A DNA stretch of 64,000 bases from Uloborus plumipes (taxonomy: Eukaryota > Arthropoda > Arachnida > Araneae > Uloboridae): NCBI GenBank assembly GCA_038373865.1, contig JAXGGA010003000.1, positions 1 to 64,000 of the forward strand, read 5' to 3'. Made by a program: the position numbers and the translations under genes. A model generated the notes under the pieces. The model saw only the letters and a list, made by a program, of their open reading frames with translations, was not told the origin of the DNA and made no database searches. Shown piece after piece: positions 20,488 to 32,521 of the stretch (positions are counted from its first letter, which is position 1; the number at the start of each line of letters is the position of its first letter).

Positions 20488-22019
20488 TTTCAAAACTTTT
20501 TGGGCCATTCCAAGGAAAACGATAATTTTGTACCGCACGTGAAGCTTCATTTACTTCGTTAAAAATAATAATCTAAAAATGTAATTAACAAAATTATGTT
20601 GCTTAGGAAATCACACACGTTTGTGTGATTCCATAAGAAAAAAAAATCGTTATTACCTACTATTTTTTTAAGTAAATATTTATGTACCGTCACGTGTGGG
20701 ACAGAATGCCTCGTGAAATAACTTTTAAGAAGTATCTCGTAAGAGTCCGTCGCGGAGCCGAAATTCCATCGTATAAATACTGTTTCTGGAATATCTTCAA
20801 AACGTAACTGTATTTTGTAGAAGTAGAGTCCATGTTCTTTAAAAATTTCATGCACCGAAACAAGGACCTAACATATTTGGAGTCTCAGCAGGCCGTTTTC
20901 TGCAGAAATCCATGCTGTTTTTCAAAATGGAATCGCCCTAAAGACAAACGAAAGATTCGCATTCAAAAATTTATAGCATCACTTGCATAGTCATTACGAA
21001 ACTTTAAAATGGCTTGAAATATTAACTCTTTTTAATTCTTAACATAAAAAAATAAAAGTGTCGTAAATATTTTGATGAAAAAAGAAAATTATACACAAAC
21101 AAAAAAAAGGGTGATTCAATAGGGAAAAAAAACTCTTTAACCCTAAATAGCACCAGTTTCTAAAAATGAAAATTAAACCTGCAATTGAAGTGGAACAAGT
21201 TAAAAAAAAAAGAGCAAAATAAACAAATATTTTCGACGCTAAAAACTTCCAACAGTAAACAAACACTTATTGGTGAGAAGGGGGAATAAAGCGGAGGTCT
21301 TTTCTATGAATTATTAGAAACGTTCGAAGAAAAACCCTTTTCATCCCCCCTGGGTGTGTGTTACAGCTGTACTCGAGAAAGATTAGGACCGATTTAATTT
21401 AATAAATTTTTGTTCAAAGCAAACAAAAACAATTTTCACTTCATCGTTCGCGACTAAATTGGCCAATAAAGAAAAGAAAGAAAAAAGATGGCGGATAAAA
21501 AGTTTGTCATAATTCAGTTAACTACAGACAACACATCAGCCAGCGGCGGCGTTTGAGAAAAAGCAATTACGACCGCTGCGAGTAAAGAGAAAGAGAATTA
21601 AATGGTAGCAAAAAAATGACGCAAAAAGTTAATTTCTATAATTAATAAGCTAAAAAGCAGATAAATATGCAATTTCATTCAAAGTAGCCAGGCTGTAATG
21701 GAAGTTAAGCAAGATAATTACGTTTAAACAGAACTGATTGTATTTCAACGCTAACAGTGAAACTACTTCGGACAATTGATGCTTAGGTTACATTTGATTT
21801 GCCATAAACGGTACTTAATAAGTCACTAAGACGTAATTAACAATTAAAGCATAAATCGTTAAATACACTACTCGCGGCGACAGTACATTATGAAACAAAC
21901 AAAACGCTTGCCCAGAACTAAATAAGCCTGAAAACATGGATTTTTGTAGCAGATATCTTTCGTTTCTCTATTTAGCTTGTGTTTGTCGGCAACTAATTAT
22001 TTCAACAAATATTTTTTAA
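20488..22019. other. Mostly single-copy DNA
   Basis: No repeat is shared. At 21488 AAAAAAGATGGCGGATAAAAAG is a YY1-like start context opening a 22-codon frame that ends at 21556; it is too short to call. GC-richer patches lie at 20690-20770 and 21530-21590. Confidence 0.35.
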
Positions 22020-22540
22020 CCCATTAATGCCTAGCGTCCCTTTTTAGGGACGGTCCAAAAAAAAGGTCTGAATTTCCCCAAAAATGAACATTTCAACCAA
22101 ATAATAATATTCAATGAGTGCCTTGGCATTGTTTCAATTCGTTATTAACAAATTGCAGCACATAACCATTGTAAAGTGTGTTCCGTAGCAGTTTTAATAT
22201 GATCTTTATCAAAAATGACATCGTTCACAATCTCAAGAAAAAAAGCTAGTTTTCAAAGTTATTCCCAGCTTCCCAGTTTATGTTAATTGCTGATTTTATT
22301 TCTTCTTATAAAATGTCTTTTAAAATATTATATCGTAGGCAGGAAAAAATTTTAGTAAAAAAAGTATGTACCCTCTGGGGTCTATCGTAACTTTTAAGGG
22401 ACGATTTTTCTTTCCTTACTAAAAAAATTATTTTTTACATAACATTTTTTTTTATTATTATTACTTTTTCTGCCCATTAAACACTGTTTGTAACCAGTAT
22501 ACAAATTATCTTTGGGGAAAAAATGTCAGGCATTAATGGG
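22020..22540 (+). mobile_element. PiggyBac-type MITE family Q, copy 1
   Basis: The ends are CCCATTAATGCCTAGC and GTCAGGCATTAATGGG, with TTAA at 22016-22019 and CTAA on the right. Just inside the left end is a small hairpin GTCCCTTTTTAGGGAC. CCC...GGG ends with a TTAA target are diagnostic of piggyBac-like elements. It is 521 bp with no coding. Confidence 0.8.
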
Positions 22541-22570
22541 CTAATAGAAATATATTTTTTATAATAAAAA

Positions 22571-22760
22571 CGGTCGGCCCCGCTTAAACGAATACTGTCG
22601 GTTCCAAGAAATATTATTCAATTAAGCGGGATATTTGTTAAAGCGAGGTTTTCTAACATTGCGTCTGTGGCGTGGGGAAATATTCGGCTCCGAGATGTTT
22701 TATTCGTATAAAAGTGAGGTATTCGTTGACCCGTTACCCGATGAAACGGGGTTGACAGTA
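22571..22760 (+). mobile_element. Pogo-like MITE family P, copy D (most complete)
   Basis: The left end CGGTCGGCCCCGCTTAAACG and the right end ACGGGGTTGACAGTA are inverted repeats. The internal blocks agree with copies A and C. It is 190 bp, and this copy defines the family here. Confidence 0.75.
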
Positions 22761-23177
22761 TATTTCAATATATTGCAGCAATAAACTTCTTTACAGCATT
22801 TTTTTGCTCAAGTAATATTTTTTCCAAGTACGATAAACATTGAATTTTAGAAGTTCCTCCCAATCAAAAATGCCGCAACTACAAAGGACTACTGAAGGAC
22901 TAAAGTAAAACCTTTTTTTTTTTTTACATTACTTGCAAATGCAGAATGTTTTGAGGTTGCTACCGAAAAGAAAATTCAGGCAGAAAGTTTGTTAAAGTAT
23001 GAGTTGTTCACTCCCATACTTCACATACTTAAGTATTCTTATCATTAAGATATCCATACATCAGTATCACTGATTAGGAACTTCAAGCATTAGTAGGCAA
23101 CGTAGAAATATTTCTAGAAAGGAAAGAAAAAAACGAAACGACCTCATAGAATTCATATGAAAGAATAAGAAATTCAA
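22761..23177. other. Spacer between inverted Q copies
   Basis: AT-rich with no ORF or shared repeat. Confidence 0.4.
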
Positions 23178-23672
23178 CCCATTAATGTCTGACTTTTTTT
23201 TTTCCAAAGATATTTTGTATACTAGTTACAAACTGTTTAATGGACAGGAAAAATAATTTAAAAAAATATTATGTCAGAAATATTTTTTTATTAAGGAAAG
23301 AAAAATCGTCTTTTAAAAGTTACGATAGAAGACCACAGAGGGTACATACTTTTTTTACTAAAATTTTTTCTGCCTGCGATAAAATATTTAAAAAGACATT
23401 TTATAAGAGGAAATAAAATCAACGATTAACATAAACTGGGAAGCTGAGAATAACTTTGAAAACTTAGCTTTTTTTCTTGAGATTGTGAACGATGTAATAT
23501 TTGATAAAGATCATATTAAAACAGCTACATTGCACACTTTACAATGGCTATGTGCTGCAATATGTCAATTACGAACTGAAACAATACCAAGGAACTCATT
23601 TGGTTGAAATGTTCATTTTGGGGAAATTCAGATCCTTTTTTGGACCGTCCCTTAAAAGGAATGCTTATTGGG
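23178..23672 (-). mobile_element. PiggyBac-type MITE family Q, copy 2 (inverted)
   Basis: It matches copy 1 along its length in reverse orientation, for example GGTACATAC, CTGGGAAGCTGAGAATAAC and GGACCGTCCCTTAAAAGG. It is bounded by CCCATTAATG on the left and ATTGGG followed by TTAA (23673-23676) on the right. The long ORF across its end is a by-product of this repeat. Confidence 0.8.
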
Positions 23673-23818
23673 TTAAACTTTTTTCAAAAGATCAAACGCC
23701 GCTCCATTTTTATGGAACTCCAACTGTTTGTCTCGGTTATGGATCAACTCTTTCTCTTCGTATCTTGACTTTTAATGTGGGATTCATTGTGCAAGTTTTT
23801 CTCATTGGTAGTGATATT

Positions 23819-23930
23819 TCTGTACCTCAAAGCCAGACTAACACGAGCCACCATTTCACTACTTTTCAGGAGAGCGTGAAAACGTTTGCCCAGTGCATAC
23901 AAAGGCTGGGACTAGCGCTCTTATAGCACA
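23819..23930 (+). mobile_element. Family W fragment (left end)
   Basis: TCTGTACCTCAAAGCCAGACT matches the terminal TCTGTACCTCAGAACCAGACT of elements at 35717 and 51932. GGCTGGGACTAGCGCTCTTA parallels GGATGGGACTCGTGCTCTTT at 52026. No right end is found. Confidence 0.55.
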
Positions 23931-25020
23931 GGTAAATATTTTTTTTTTTTCGGTAGAAAAAGGAGAGGTCTCCTCTTTAGATTTGAAGCATTTAAAACGT
24001 TTGAAGTTACAAATTTCTATTTTTAAAAGAAGTTTTTTTTTTTCCTTCCATTTTCTACAATGATGAATTTTTATTCAAAATGACAAGTTTGCAAATATGT
24101 TTGATTAAATTTTCGCGACGCATTTCCAACTATCAATGGGTAAAATACGCTTGCAATGAGTTTTTAAAATAGCTCTGCTTCAATGCAATATAAAACGAAC
24201 CCACACCACTTATAAAAAAAAAAAACGGCTCACATGATGCTGAGTCGAAACACCTTACAGCTCCAAAAACTAAACAACGTTCCCCTAAAAGCCTCCAACC
24301 TAACAAAACTTCAGATTAAAAAAAGTTTTTTAAAGAAATAGCTAAAGGCGAAGAAAAAAGCTATCTTTCAAAGTAAAAAGAAAAAAAGCGGCATAGTTGG
24401 GAGAAGTTCGTTCCACCTTGACGTAACACCTCCTACCCCGAATCAATACCTCAAAAGAATTTGAGGTCATAAGAGAGGGATCCACGCCCTTTTAGCAACA
24501 TTATGTCCCCCCCCCCCCCACCACGATCATTGATCTGCATTAATCCAACCGAAGAGCTCCTTTGTCGTGGTAACAGCACGTAGACCGGGAGAGGATCCTA
24601 TTTGTTGATGAGAGGAGGAAAAACCCCGCCGGAGTAGAGCCCCCCACCCCCCGCCCCCACACTTGATCCATCGTAAACAACGCAGAACGCATACGCTCGG
24701 CTTATACCCATCTTTTCCCGCGGCACTCTTGGCGATCGTTCCTATCCTCTGGGGCCACATTTCGGACACAAATACAGTTCGGAAACCTCCTCCCCCCACT
24801 TTTATTCAATGGAAGATTTTTCGATCCAGTTAGCAGACGACGCGTTTTTGGATGGTTGCGATTTCGGCGGTTCAAGTCTGGCATCGGCTGGATTTCGATT
24901 CGTCAATGTGGAGTTGACGTGTATTACCCAGAGGGCGCAGATATCTACCCTCCCCCTTTTTAGCCTACTTTCCCGTTAAAAATAAAAGAAAGACGAAAAA
25001 AGTATTAAAAGTAGCTTAAT
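23931..25020. other. Single-copy DNA with GC-rich island (24.40-24.93 kb)
   Basis: 24,400-24,930 is distinctly GC-richer than its surroundings and not repeated in the window, with poly-C at 24506-24518. No reading frame carries a recognised motif. It could be a regulatory island; this is not supported further. Confidence 0.35.
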
Positions 25021-25028
25021 GCATCTAA

Positions 25029-25125
25029 AAAATATCGCCAAGTTCAAAAAATATCGCCAAGTCCAAAAAATATCGCCAAGTTAAAAAATATCGCCAAGTC
25101 AAAAAAAAATATCGCCAAGTGAAAA
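25029..25125 (+). repeat. Minisatellite, ~19-bp unit with ATATCGCCAAG
   Basis: Five tandem units of AAAAAATATCGCCAAGT(T/C)C-type sequence occur with small length changes. Confidence 0.85.
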
Positions 25126-25189
25126 AAATAAAAAGGTAAAATGAATATCGAAAAATTAAAAATTTGAAAGTAGGGTATTGAGATGGGGA

Positions 25190-25550
25190 ATTTGTGTGTC
25201 GGTCAGTCGGTCGGTCGGTCTGTCTGTCTGTCCCCCCTAATAACTTTTGAATGAACAGTCCGATTTGGACAAACTTTTTTTTGTTGGAAAGATCTCGGCG
25301 AGTACAGCTCATTCCCATATTTGATTTTTTGATTTGAACAATTTTTGGTTCAAATTTGAGCCGTTCAAACAACCGGTCCCGCGATACTAACTTTTTAATG
25401 AACAGTCCGATTTGAACAAACTTTTTTTTGTTGGAAAGAACTTTTCAAGGATACTTCATTCCCGTATTTACATTTCCGATTTGAACAATTTTTCGTTCAA
25501 CATTAAACCGCTCAAGCAAGCTGTCACCCCTAATAACTTTTGAGTAAACA
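25190..25550 (+). repeat. GTCG/GTCT microsatellite and ~148-bp tandem repeat
   Basis: After (GTCG)n(GTCT)n at 25197-25231, the unit with ACTTTTGAATGAACAGTCCG, TTTTTTTTGTTGGAAAG and GATTTGAACAATTTTT recurs at about 25236 and 25385. A third, partial unit starts near 25530. Confidence 0.75.
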
Positions 25551-26122
25551 GTCCGAAAAAAAAATAACTGACTGTGCAGACGATTTTTTGTTTATTTATT
25601 CATTTGTTTTATTGAATTTATTATTATTATTATTATTATTTTTGGCAGACGATTTTTTTTTGTAACAAAAATGTTTCATTCACGAGGGCATTTTATTCTT
25701 TATTTATATTTAACAACTGGCAACGGATTAAAAGTGAAATTCGAGACATTTTATCAACGGACGAGTTTTTTTTTTCTTTTTTTCTTCTTCTTTTGATAAA
25801 ATGTGTTTTGATGTACTTTGTACTTTTAATTTTTTTTTTGAAAACAACTGAGGAATTTTTCTACGGAAGAACTGTAACAGTTACATTCTTTAAAAGGTGC
25901 GACAAAACTTTATTTATTCATTTATTTACTTTTTATGTGTCTATTTCATCTGATGAGAGGGGTATATTTTGCTTTTAGAAATCAGCTTCAAGTGCTAAAA
26001 AGGTATGTTTGACATAATTTTTAGTCTTAGATAATCAAGAGAATAATGATCAGATGCTAGAATGCCGATGTCGATGTACGGGAAAGTAGGCTCGTTTAGT
26101 TCTTGACAGAACTTCTTGTTTT
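25548..26122 (+). repeat. Dispersed repeat, arm 1 of an inverted pair
   Basis: This ~570-bp stretch matches 63374-63948 in reverse orientation throughout. Shared landmarks include GCAGACGATTTTTTGTTTAT, (TTA)n, ATTTAACAACTGGCAACGG, AACTGTAACAGTTAC, CATCTGATGAGAG and AGTTCTTGACAGAACTTCTTG (a short palindrome). Confidence 0.8.
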
Positions 26123-27660
26123 CGTTGAAATTTTATGACGTGGTTTCGAAAAAAGGCCTACATAACTGGGAAAAGGTTGCGGTGAAGAAACCAAGTCATA
26201 TTTCATGTTTCGTATGTCCAGAAGTTTCAAAGTGGAGAGAAGATCGTAGAGAAACTTGAGTGAAATTATTTTTTAGTTGACTACATCGGGTTTTAGGAAC
26301 AATTTTAGTTGTACTGCAAACAAATTCAATTATTCCGAAATTCCAATAATTTTTATTTGATTTCACTCCTGAACTTTTGCAAATTTTTTGCTTCACTTCA
26401 GAAAAAAATATTTGGTATTGCGCGGAATATTTTTCGAACCATATGAAACAAGTAAATTGACAACAGGAAAACAAATTTATTACCACCAGACTTAAAATAT
26501 CAAAATTCGTTCAACAAGATATATAGAAAGAAAGACCGAATAGTATTAATACGTAATATATTTATGCAGAAAGCAATCTTTATAAACCTTATACAATGAC
26601 AAATTCTCAGGTACAGATAATATTTTGTAGTGTATCTGCTTTTTGTTTATTTATCGTTTGCTATAATTTACATTTAATATTTATCAATTTATTACCATCT
26701 GCAATATTTTATTTTTTTTCTCCATTATTTAACATAATTCTCTCTCTCTTTTGTATTAGTAACGAAAAAAAGAAACTAGAACAATTGAAATATTTAGCTG
26801 GAATGTGAATGTTAATTTCCTCATCCGTTGTTAGCAGAGAATGTAACTAATATTTTTTTTTCCTAACTATTCAATTAAGAGGGTTTTTTTAATTGAAGAA
26901 AAAAAATTATTTTTCAACAAGAGCAGAAAGAAATACATATTTTTATCAGAATTCCTAAGAAATGGGATAGAAGAAATTCAAAATTAGAAGTCTTCACACA
27001 GTAGTCACTAGTGGTCAGGATTATATCACTGAAATGAATATAACAGCTGCCAAAAATGAACAAGAAACAGACCGTTAAATTTTGAAATTAAAAGTTGTAG
27101 ATGCCAGTCGATAACAGTTGCCATTCGCGATGGAATAAATATGAAGTGGTCATAGAAATTCCGTCATATTTCACGTTTCGGGGAGGTTTCTACCATGCGT
27201 ATCAATTCAACTCCCTCCCAGAAGCATTTTCTCGTAGCCAGCAGAATCCCAGCTCCCTGGTGAGACATTTCAGCGGAGTTATGTCAGGATTTCGGCGGGA
27301 GAAAGCCGACCAAGCAGAACGTTCGAATGGAGTAGAACATTCTCACCTGCCCCCCAAAATAGCCGGGAACAAGGGGCGGCAGAAGGGTTGCTGAAATACC
27401 AGAGACAGGCTCATTTGGAGACATATGCATAGGTGGAATGAGAGAAAAGGACTTCGGCGCACAAATTAGTCTATTAAAAGGCGCCAAATGCTCGATGTGC
27501 CCGCAAAAGCATACTGCCGGGGGGGGGGGGGAGAGGCCAGAGAGCTGTTAACGCTCGATAGTGCAATCTCTTTTAGGATGTAGGGCGACGTTAGACGCCA
27601 TGTTTGGACCCAATTCGAAAACCTTCTTGCTAGAGTGAATTTTTATGCTTTTTGAACAAT
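26123..27660. other. Single-copy DNA, no gene recognised
   Basis: ORFs at 26596-26808 (hydrophobic, F/L/I-rich) and 27101-27394 show no family motif. Poly-G lies at 27517-27532. Confidence 0.4.
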
Positions 27661-27663
27661 ACT

Positions 27664-28105
27664 GGACGCAGAGGCGACCCGAACTAAAATTTTTGGGAGG
27701 GGGAAAATTATCAATTTGGCAAATGAAGTTCCAATTTTACCGAATGATAAAATACAAGCATGCACACATGTCGTACATGCATAACATTTAGTGAGAAAAA
27801 CCATGAGGTATCTTTTAAAAAACAATTCTAAAAACTAAAGAGAACAAATAATTTCAATGTTGCAATATTGTCTTCAAATTGCCGAATCGTCAGCAAAATG
27901 TGCAGAATAAGGAAATTATTGGGAGGTCACGGTGACCTCCCATCGATGAGCTCCTTGTTTGGACGGAAACGGATATTTAGTGGAAGCAGGGGCGCTCTGA
28001 ACTAAACGTTTAGGGAAGGGGGAAAATTCTCAATTTACCGAATGGAATTCCGAATCTTACTGAATGATAAAATACGAACATGCACACGTACCTACATATG
28101 AATAG
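27664..28105 (+). repeat. Diverged tandem duplication, ~319-bp period
   Basis: Blocks at 27664 and 27983 share GAACTAAA, GGGGGAAAATT, CTGAATGATAAAATAC-type and CATGCACAC motifs in order. Each is followed by a TTGGAGGTCA / TGGGAGGTCA segment farther on. Confidence 0.6.
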
Positions 28106-30748
28106 GAAATATTACTTATCATCTGAAAAATAGCAACAATGCTATAAATATTGTTTCCAAATTTGCCGAAAAAGATAAGTTTTTTGGAGGTCAGATGGAA
28201 CTGTCTAAATTGACCTGAAATCGGGGCGAACCTAAATGCAAGAGGTGGATCATAAAGTCATGAACCCTCTTCATGCAACCAAAGATAACCAACATCGATT
28301 TCAAGAACTCATAACAAAAATCCAATACATCCTTTTTTTTTTTAAATGGTAGAACATTACACTTGTGACTCTGCCCAAGCATGACATTTAGGCATGGGGG
28401 GTCAATTCCCCACCCCCCCCCCCCCCGCTGGCTTTTTGGAAACTAATTGTTTCATGTAAGTAGGAGTACTTTCAGCTTTTCTTTTAGTATCATTTAAACT
28501 AAATATATACCCCCCCCCCCCCCCAGGAAAAGTATGAAATAACGGGCCTTCTGTCCCGTTTTGTATGCTCATATTTTAATGAGGTACTCCTCAAGAACAA
28601 GCTAGATCCTGCATGAAAGAACCGGAAAGTTTATGAAAACAAATGCAAAAGTCTTAATTGAATTTCTAATTGAATAATGAATCATTATTTTACATCTATA
28701 TTTAAATTTGTACTTTCTAGGCAAAAAGTAAATTTTAAAAAATACATGATTTTTTTAATAACCCAAGAAAAGTCTTACAAGCGCTCAAATCTTATCTTCG
28801 ACCCAGAACGACAGTTGCAACAGCACAAACGTAAAATGTTTTTCTAACTGGGTATTTATTATTAAAACGAAACAAAAAGTTAAAAAGTGAAACTGCCATT
28901 TTTTAGGTTAATTTCTTCTCGCGCGAGAGAATACTAGTAATTCAAAACTTTTACATCATTCTTGGTAATTTCACCTGAAGGCGCAAAATATGATGAGCTA
29001 TAAGGGCAACACCTTAAGAATATTTTTTTTTTTTTTATAAAAGCTCAGAAATGAAAATCCGTGAAATCACATGACATTTTTTGGAAATTTTTCCAAGAGT
29101 AGCGGATATTAAAATCTCAAGTAAGACTAGAGCAACTGAAGATAAGGGAAAAGTGATATCCATAAATTTTTTTTTCCCTTCACAAGCACAGTTGCTTTAT
29201 ATCTAATAACTTGATTCATTTTTTTAATCCTTCGTTTTCTATTTGAAGAAATGGTACGGTATATATGTTTCTGTGAATTCCTATTTGCTAAACCAAAACC
29301 TGAAGACTTCCTACATTTTTTACCTGATTGGACTATTTTCGTAGCCATCCTTTACACAAATGAGATAATTTTTCATTATAAACATAACCTGTGACAGATT
29401 AATAGCCATAAAACATCATACCCATCAAATAAGTTAATTGGAGAAGCTAGTTCCATGAAAGAAAACAAAATCCCCGATTAGTGTAGGATAATAACCAGAA
29501 CCCCCCCCCCCCTCCTCCCAGTAATTTGCTAACACATTCAATTCTCTATGACAACTTCGACAAGCTCAACTTGTTAGTGAAAAGTTAATAGTATTCACAG
29601 GCTTCATGTTCCAAGTCTAAGAATGAATGGGACAACTAAATGTTACTGTTGAGGTTGTACTTGATTATTTTTAATCATAAAATATCGCTCGCCAGTAATA
29701 CTTGAATGGGAATATCTCTAACATACTCAGTACTTATTAAGCAATCATCCAGATCCAGATACACAAATAATCACTTAAAATTTTTAATTCATTTCTGAAC
29801 GAATGAACAAAATAAATTTAATTTTAAAATATAGTTTAGAAAAACTAAAAAATACGCTTTTAGAGTTACTCAAAATATTTCATGACACTGATTTTTCCCT
29901 CTGATTTTCAAAACTATTGAATATCCGCGAAGTTAACATGCACTTACTTGTAAATACATCAACACATGTAACATGTAATGTATAAAGCAGTGAGTAACCG
30001 CCTCTAAGCAAGGGCTAAGGCAGGAACATGCAATACACCGCCAACTCGGCTATTTCGATCCATGGACTGCAGTTTCATGTATAGTTTAGCCTTAATAGTA
30101 TTAAATATTTTACTTTTGATTTGTAAAGAACGGGAATTTTATCTTTTACTCAGGTTACATACAAACAAGCAAGCAAACCACATGTGAAACTAATAAAAGC
30201 GTATTTGAACATTTTTCTTATCATCATCATATCAAAATCATGATCATTGAAAAAATTATTAAAAAAAATATACCTCTTCAATTTGAAAGACTTGAGAAAA
30301 ATTATTCAATTTTTTAGTAGAATAACAAAAAAAAAAAAGAAGAAGAAGAAAACCACAAACGGTTCAAAGATGGCGGTTGAGGCAGCTCAGCTTGAAAGAG
30401 ACACATTTTAGTGGTCGCGTGTTCAATACGAACGCTATGAACAGGAACTAGAGGTGTGCTTTTAATGATGGGGCTCCCTTATTGTGAAACTAGATGATGA
30501 CAGCAGCAGTGTACTATGCATGGTGACGACAGTGTACAGGCTTAATGCACAATTTTGTAATAATATCAAGGATGTTCATCCCCATAAGTGATGGCTCAAA
30601 CCCCCTCCCTCCAAGTCCAAGATATAGGGGTTGAGTTGTTCAACTCAATGCGGAAGTCTCTTTCGTTATTATTTTAATTCTCTCTTTAGTTAAATGCTTC
30701 TCAATCTTCCCAGGGACTTACAGAAATTAATGGTACTCCTCTAACTTA
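28106..30748. other. AT-rich DNA with several poly-C tracts
   Basis: Long C runs lie near 28413, 28510 and 29501. At 30368 AAAGATGGCGGTTGAGG opens only a 13-codon frame. No gene or shared repeat is seen. Confidence 0.4.
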
Positions 30749-32333
30749 CCCCCCCCCCCTTGGCGATATTTGAAAAAAATCGCCAATCATACGGCGATAC
30801 ATTTTTGTGTATGGTACAATGATGACGTTATTGGATGATTTGGAATGACCTATGGTACTGGCAACCCTTCAACTACGTCATTTTAACTTGTTTGTGTTGT
30901 GGGATGTGTTATTGGAAGGCGTGTTGCTTTTTATTATTTTCGCTTTCTATCTAAAGAAAACACGTATTACTGTTTTTTTTATTTCAAAACTATTTACAGT
31001 AGTTGTCTATCCGTATTGGCGCCTAAGAAAATATGAGTGTTTGCAAGTGTTAAGTGAATGGTGGGCGTTAACAAATGTTAGAAAGCGCGCCATTTTTTTG
31101 AGTGCTAGATTAGTGGTATTTTCGCTATTGTGTGTTGTAGCCTAAGAAAATATGAGTGTTTGCAAGTGTTAAGTGAATGAGGGGTGTTAACAACTGTTAG
31201 AAAGTGCGCCATTTTTTGAGTGCTCGATTAGCGGCATTTTCGCTGTTATGTGTTGTTGGAAGTGAAATCTTTGTGCTTTGGAAGTAGGGAGATGAACTAT
31301 TTAGTGTTGTGTCAGTATGTGTCGTAATTAGCAGTTGTCATCTGTTGTATCGGCACATCTTAAGCAATACGAAGGTGAGTTCATATTTGGCTGTTTTGTT
31401 CAAAAATTGATAACATGAAAGATGAAATATTGAGGTTCATTTTTGCTTAAATCTTGCAAAATGAACGAAACCCCGTACCTTATGCTACTTATTTGTTTCC
31501 TTAGCAACATATGGAAAAATACTTTTCTGTAGTTTAATAATACTTTTATAGCGTTTTTATTTATAAAAGCTTTAATTTTATGTACTGAATAACTAAAATA
31601 AGCCACCTCTGGTACTTTTGAAAAATATGAAGCGTCATTTTATGGAAAATTTTATAAGCAATTTTGAAACATAATAGAAAATTAATTGATGGTTGTTTGC
31701 GACGTACTTAGGAGACGTTTTTACTATTCATATATCGAAATTTGAGGAACTTTTCAAATTGTTTTGACTTTACATTGACAAAATCCTTTAGTGCGATATA
31801 TGTTTGAAAAGTTATTGATTTTGTTGTTGGCTAGTTTTTATTTACTATGCTACTATAGAAATAAGGAATCTTTGCTACTTTAAAAAACAAATAGTGTTAT
31901 TTTTCTGCAAATGTATCTATACAGTAGTATTATTGCAGCGCTTATTTGCTGCATTTCATGCAGTTGTAGTACGTTGTTTTATTATGAACCATAGATGTTT
32001 TTGTTGGGTTGTTTTGTTGATTTTGAAGCGTATATTTGCAATAACTTTGCAGTATAGTATTGAGTGTGATTTTTTACTGTGCTGATTTTCGTATACATGT
32101 GAGAAATCACTGTTATCTGAAAAACGTTTGTATTCTTCATTTGTTGAAATTGAGGATTTTTGATATTTCCTTTTCCACTATAATAGTGTTTTACATTTTT
32201 TATGTCAATATGAATTTTTCTGTTGGTGCCAAAAGTGCATCGCTAAGAATGTTGTACGATGTTTTTTGTCGTACATCGAAGTCTTGGCGATGATTTTTTG
32301 GCGCCAACAGGAAAAAGTCGCCAAGAGGGGGGT
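30749..32333. mobile_element. Element with CCCC-CTTGGCGA ends
   Basis: The left end CCCCCCTTGGCGATATTTG and the right end GTCGCCAAGAGGGGGG are inverted repeats. Each is followed inward by a second TTGGCG/CGCC palindrome. The ~1.58-kb interior has a 119-bp tandem duplication and a splice-donor-like CGAAGGTGAGTT at 31372. The ORF 30852-31145 spans the duplication and shows no family motif. The superfamily is unknown. Confidence 0.5.
31021..31258 (+). repeat. 119-bp tandem duplication
   Basis: Copies 31021-31139 and 31140-31258 both start GCCTAAGAAAATATGAGTG and end GTGTTGT, differing at about ten positions. The first copy reads GCGCGCCATTTTT, the second GTGCGCCATTTTT. Confidence 0.9.
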
Positions 32334-32423
32334 GAGTCAGATTTGTTCCAAATTAATTTTCACCAACGTTAATGCTAAGCACTAGTAAGTATGAGCTCTT
32401 CAGAAAACACTACAATAATCAAA

Positions 32424-32510
32424 TTACAGAACCTCGATAAGTCGACACCCGCTTAACTCGACATATTTTTGTGGTCCCGGGGGGGGGGTGAGTTACCGAG
32501 GTTCTACTGC
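32424..32510. mobile_element. Miniature pogo/Tigger-like element
   Basis: TTACAGAACCTCGATAAGTC and GAGTTACCGAGGTTCTACTG are inverted ends around GTGGTCCCGGGG. ACCTCG(A/G)TAA ends are typical of pogo/Tigger. Confidence 0.6.
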
Positions 32511-32521
32511 ATTGCTATCAG

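Noticed and set aside
21488..21556. Short protein starting MADKKFVIIQ with a good start context
   Set aside because: Only 22 codons, with no splice donor in frame that I can support. It is kept as a remark in the gap entry only.
23501..23926. 141-codon ORF, the longest non-gag frame in its region
   Set aside because: It begins inside the inverted piggyBac-type MITE copy 2 and runs through a family W fragment. Its sequence is explained by those non-coding repeats and shows no protein motif.
25029..25125. CRISPR-like array
   Set aside because: Units are contiguous ~19-bp tandem repeats without unique spacers, in an animal-type genome.
25979..26002. 24-nt microexon (KSASSAKK) with CTTTTAG acceptor and GTATGT donor
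   Set aside because: It lies in the dispersed inverted repeat. The other copy (63374-63948) changes the acceptor and frame, so a chance match is more likely.
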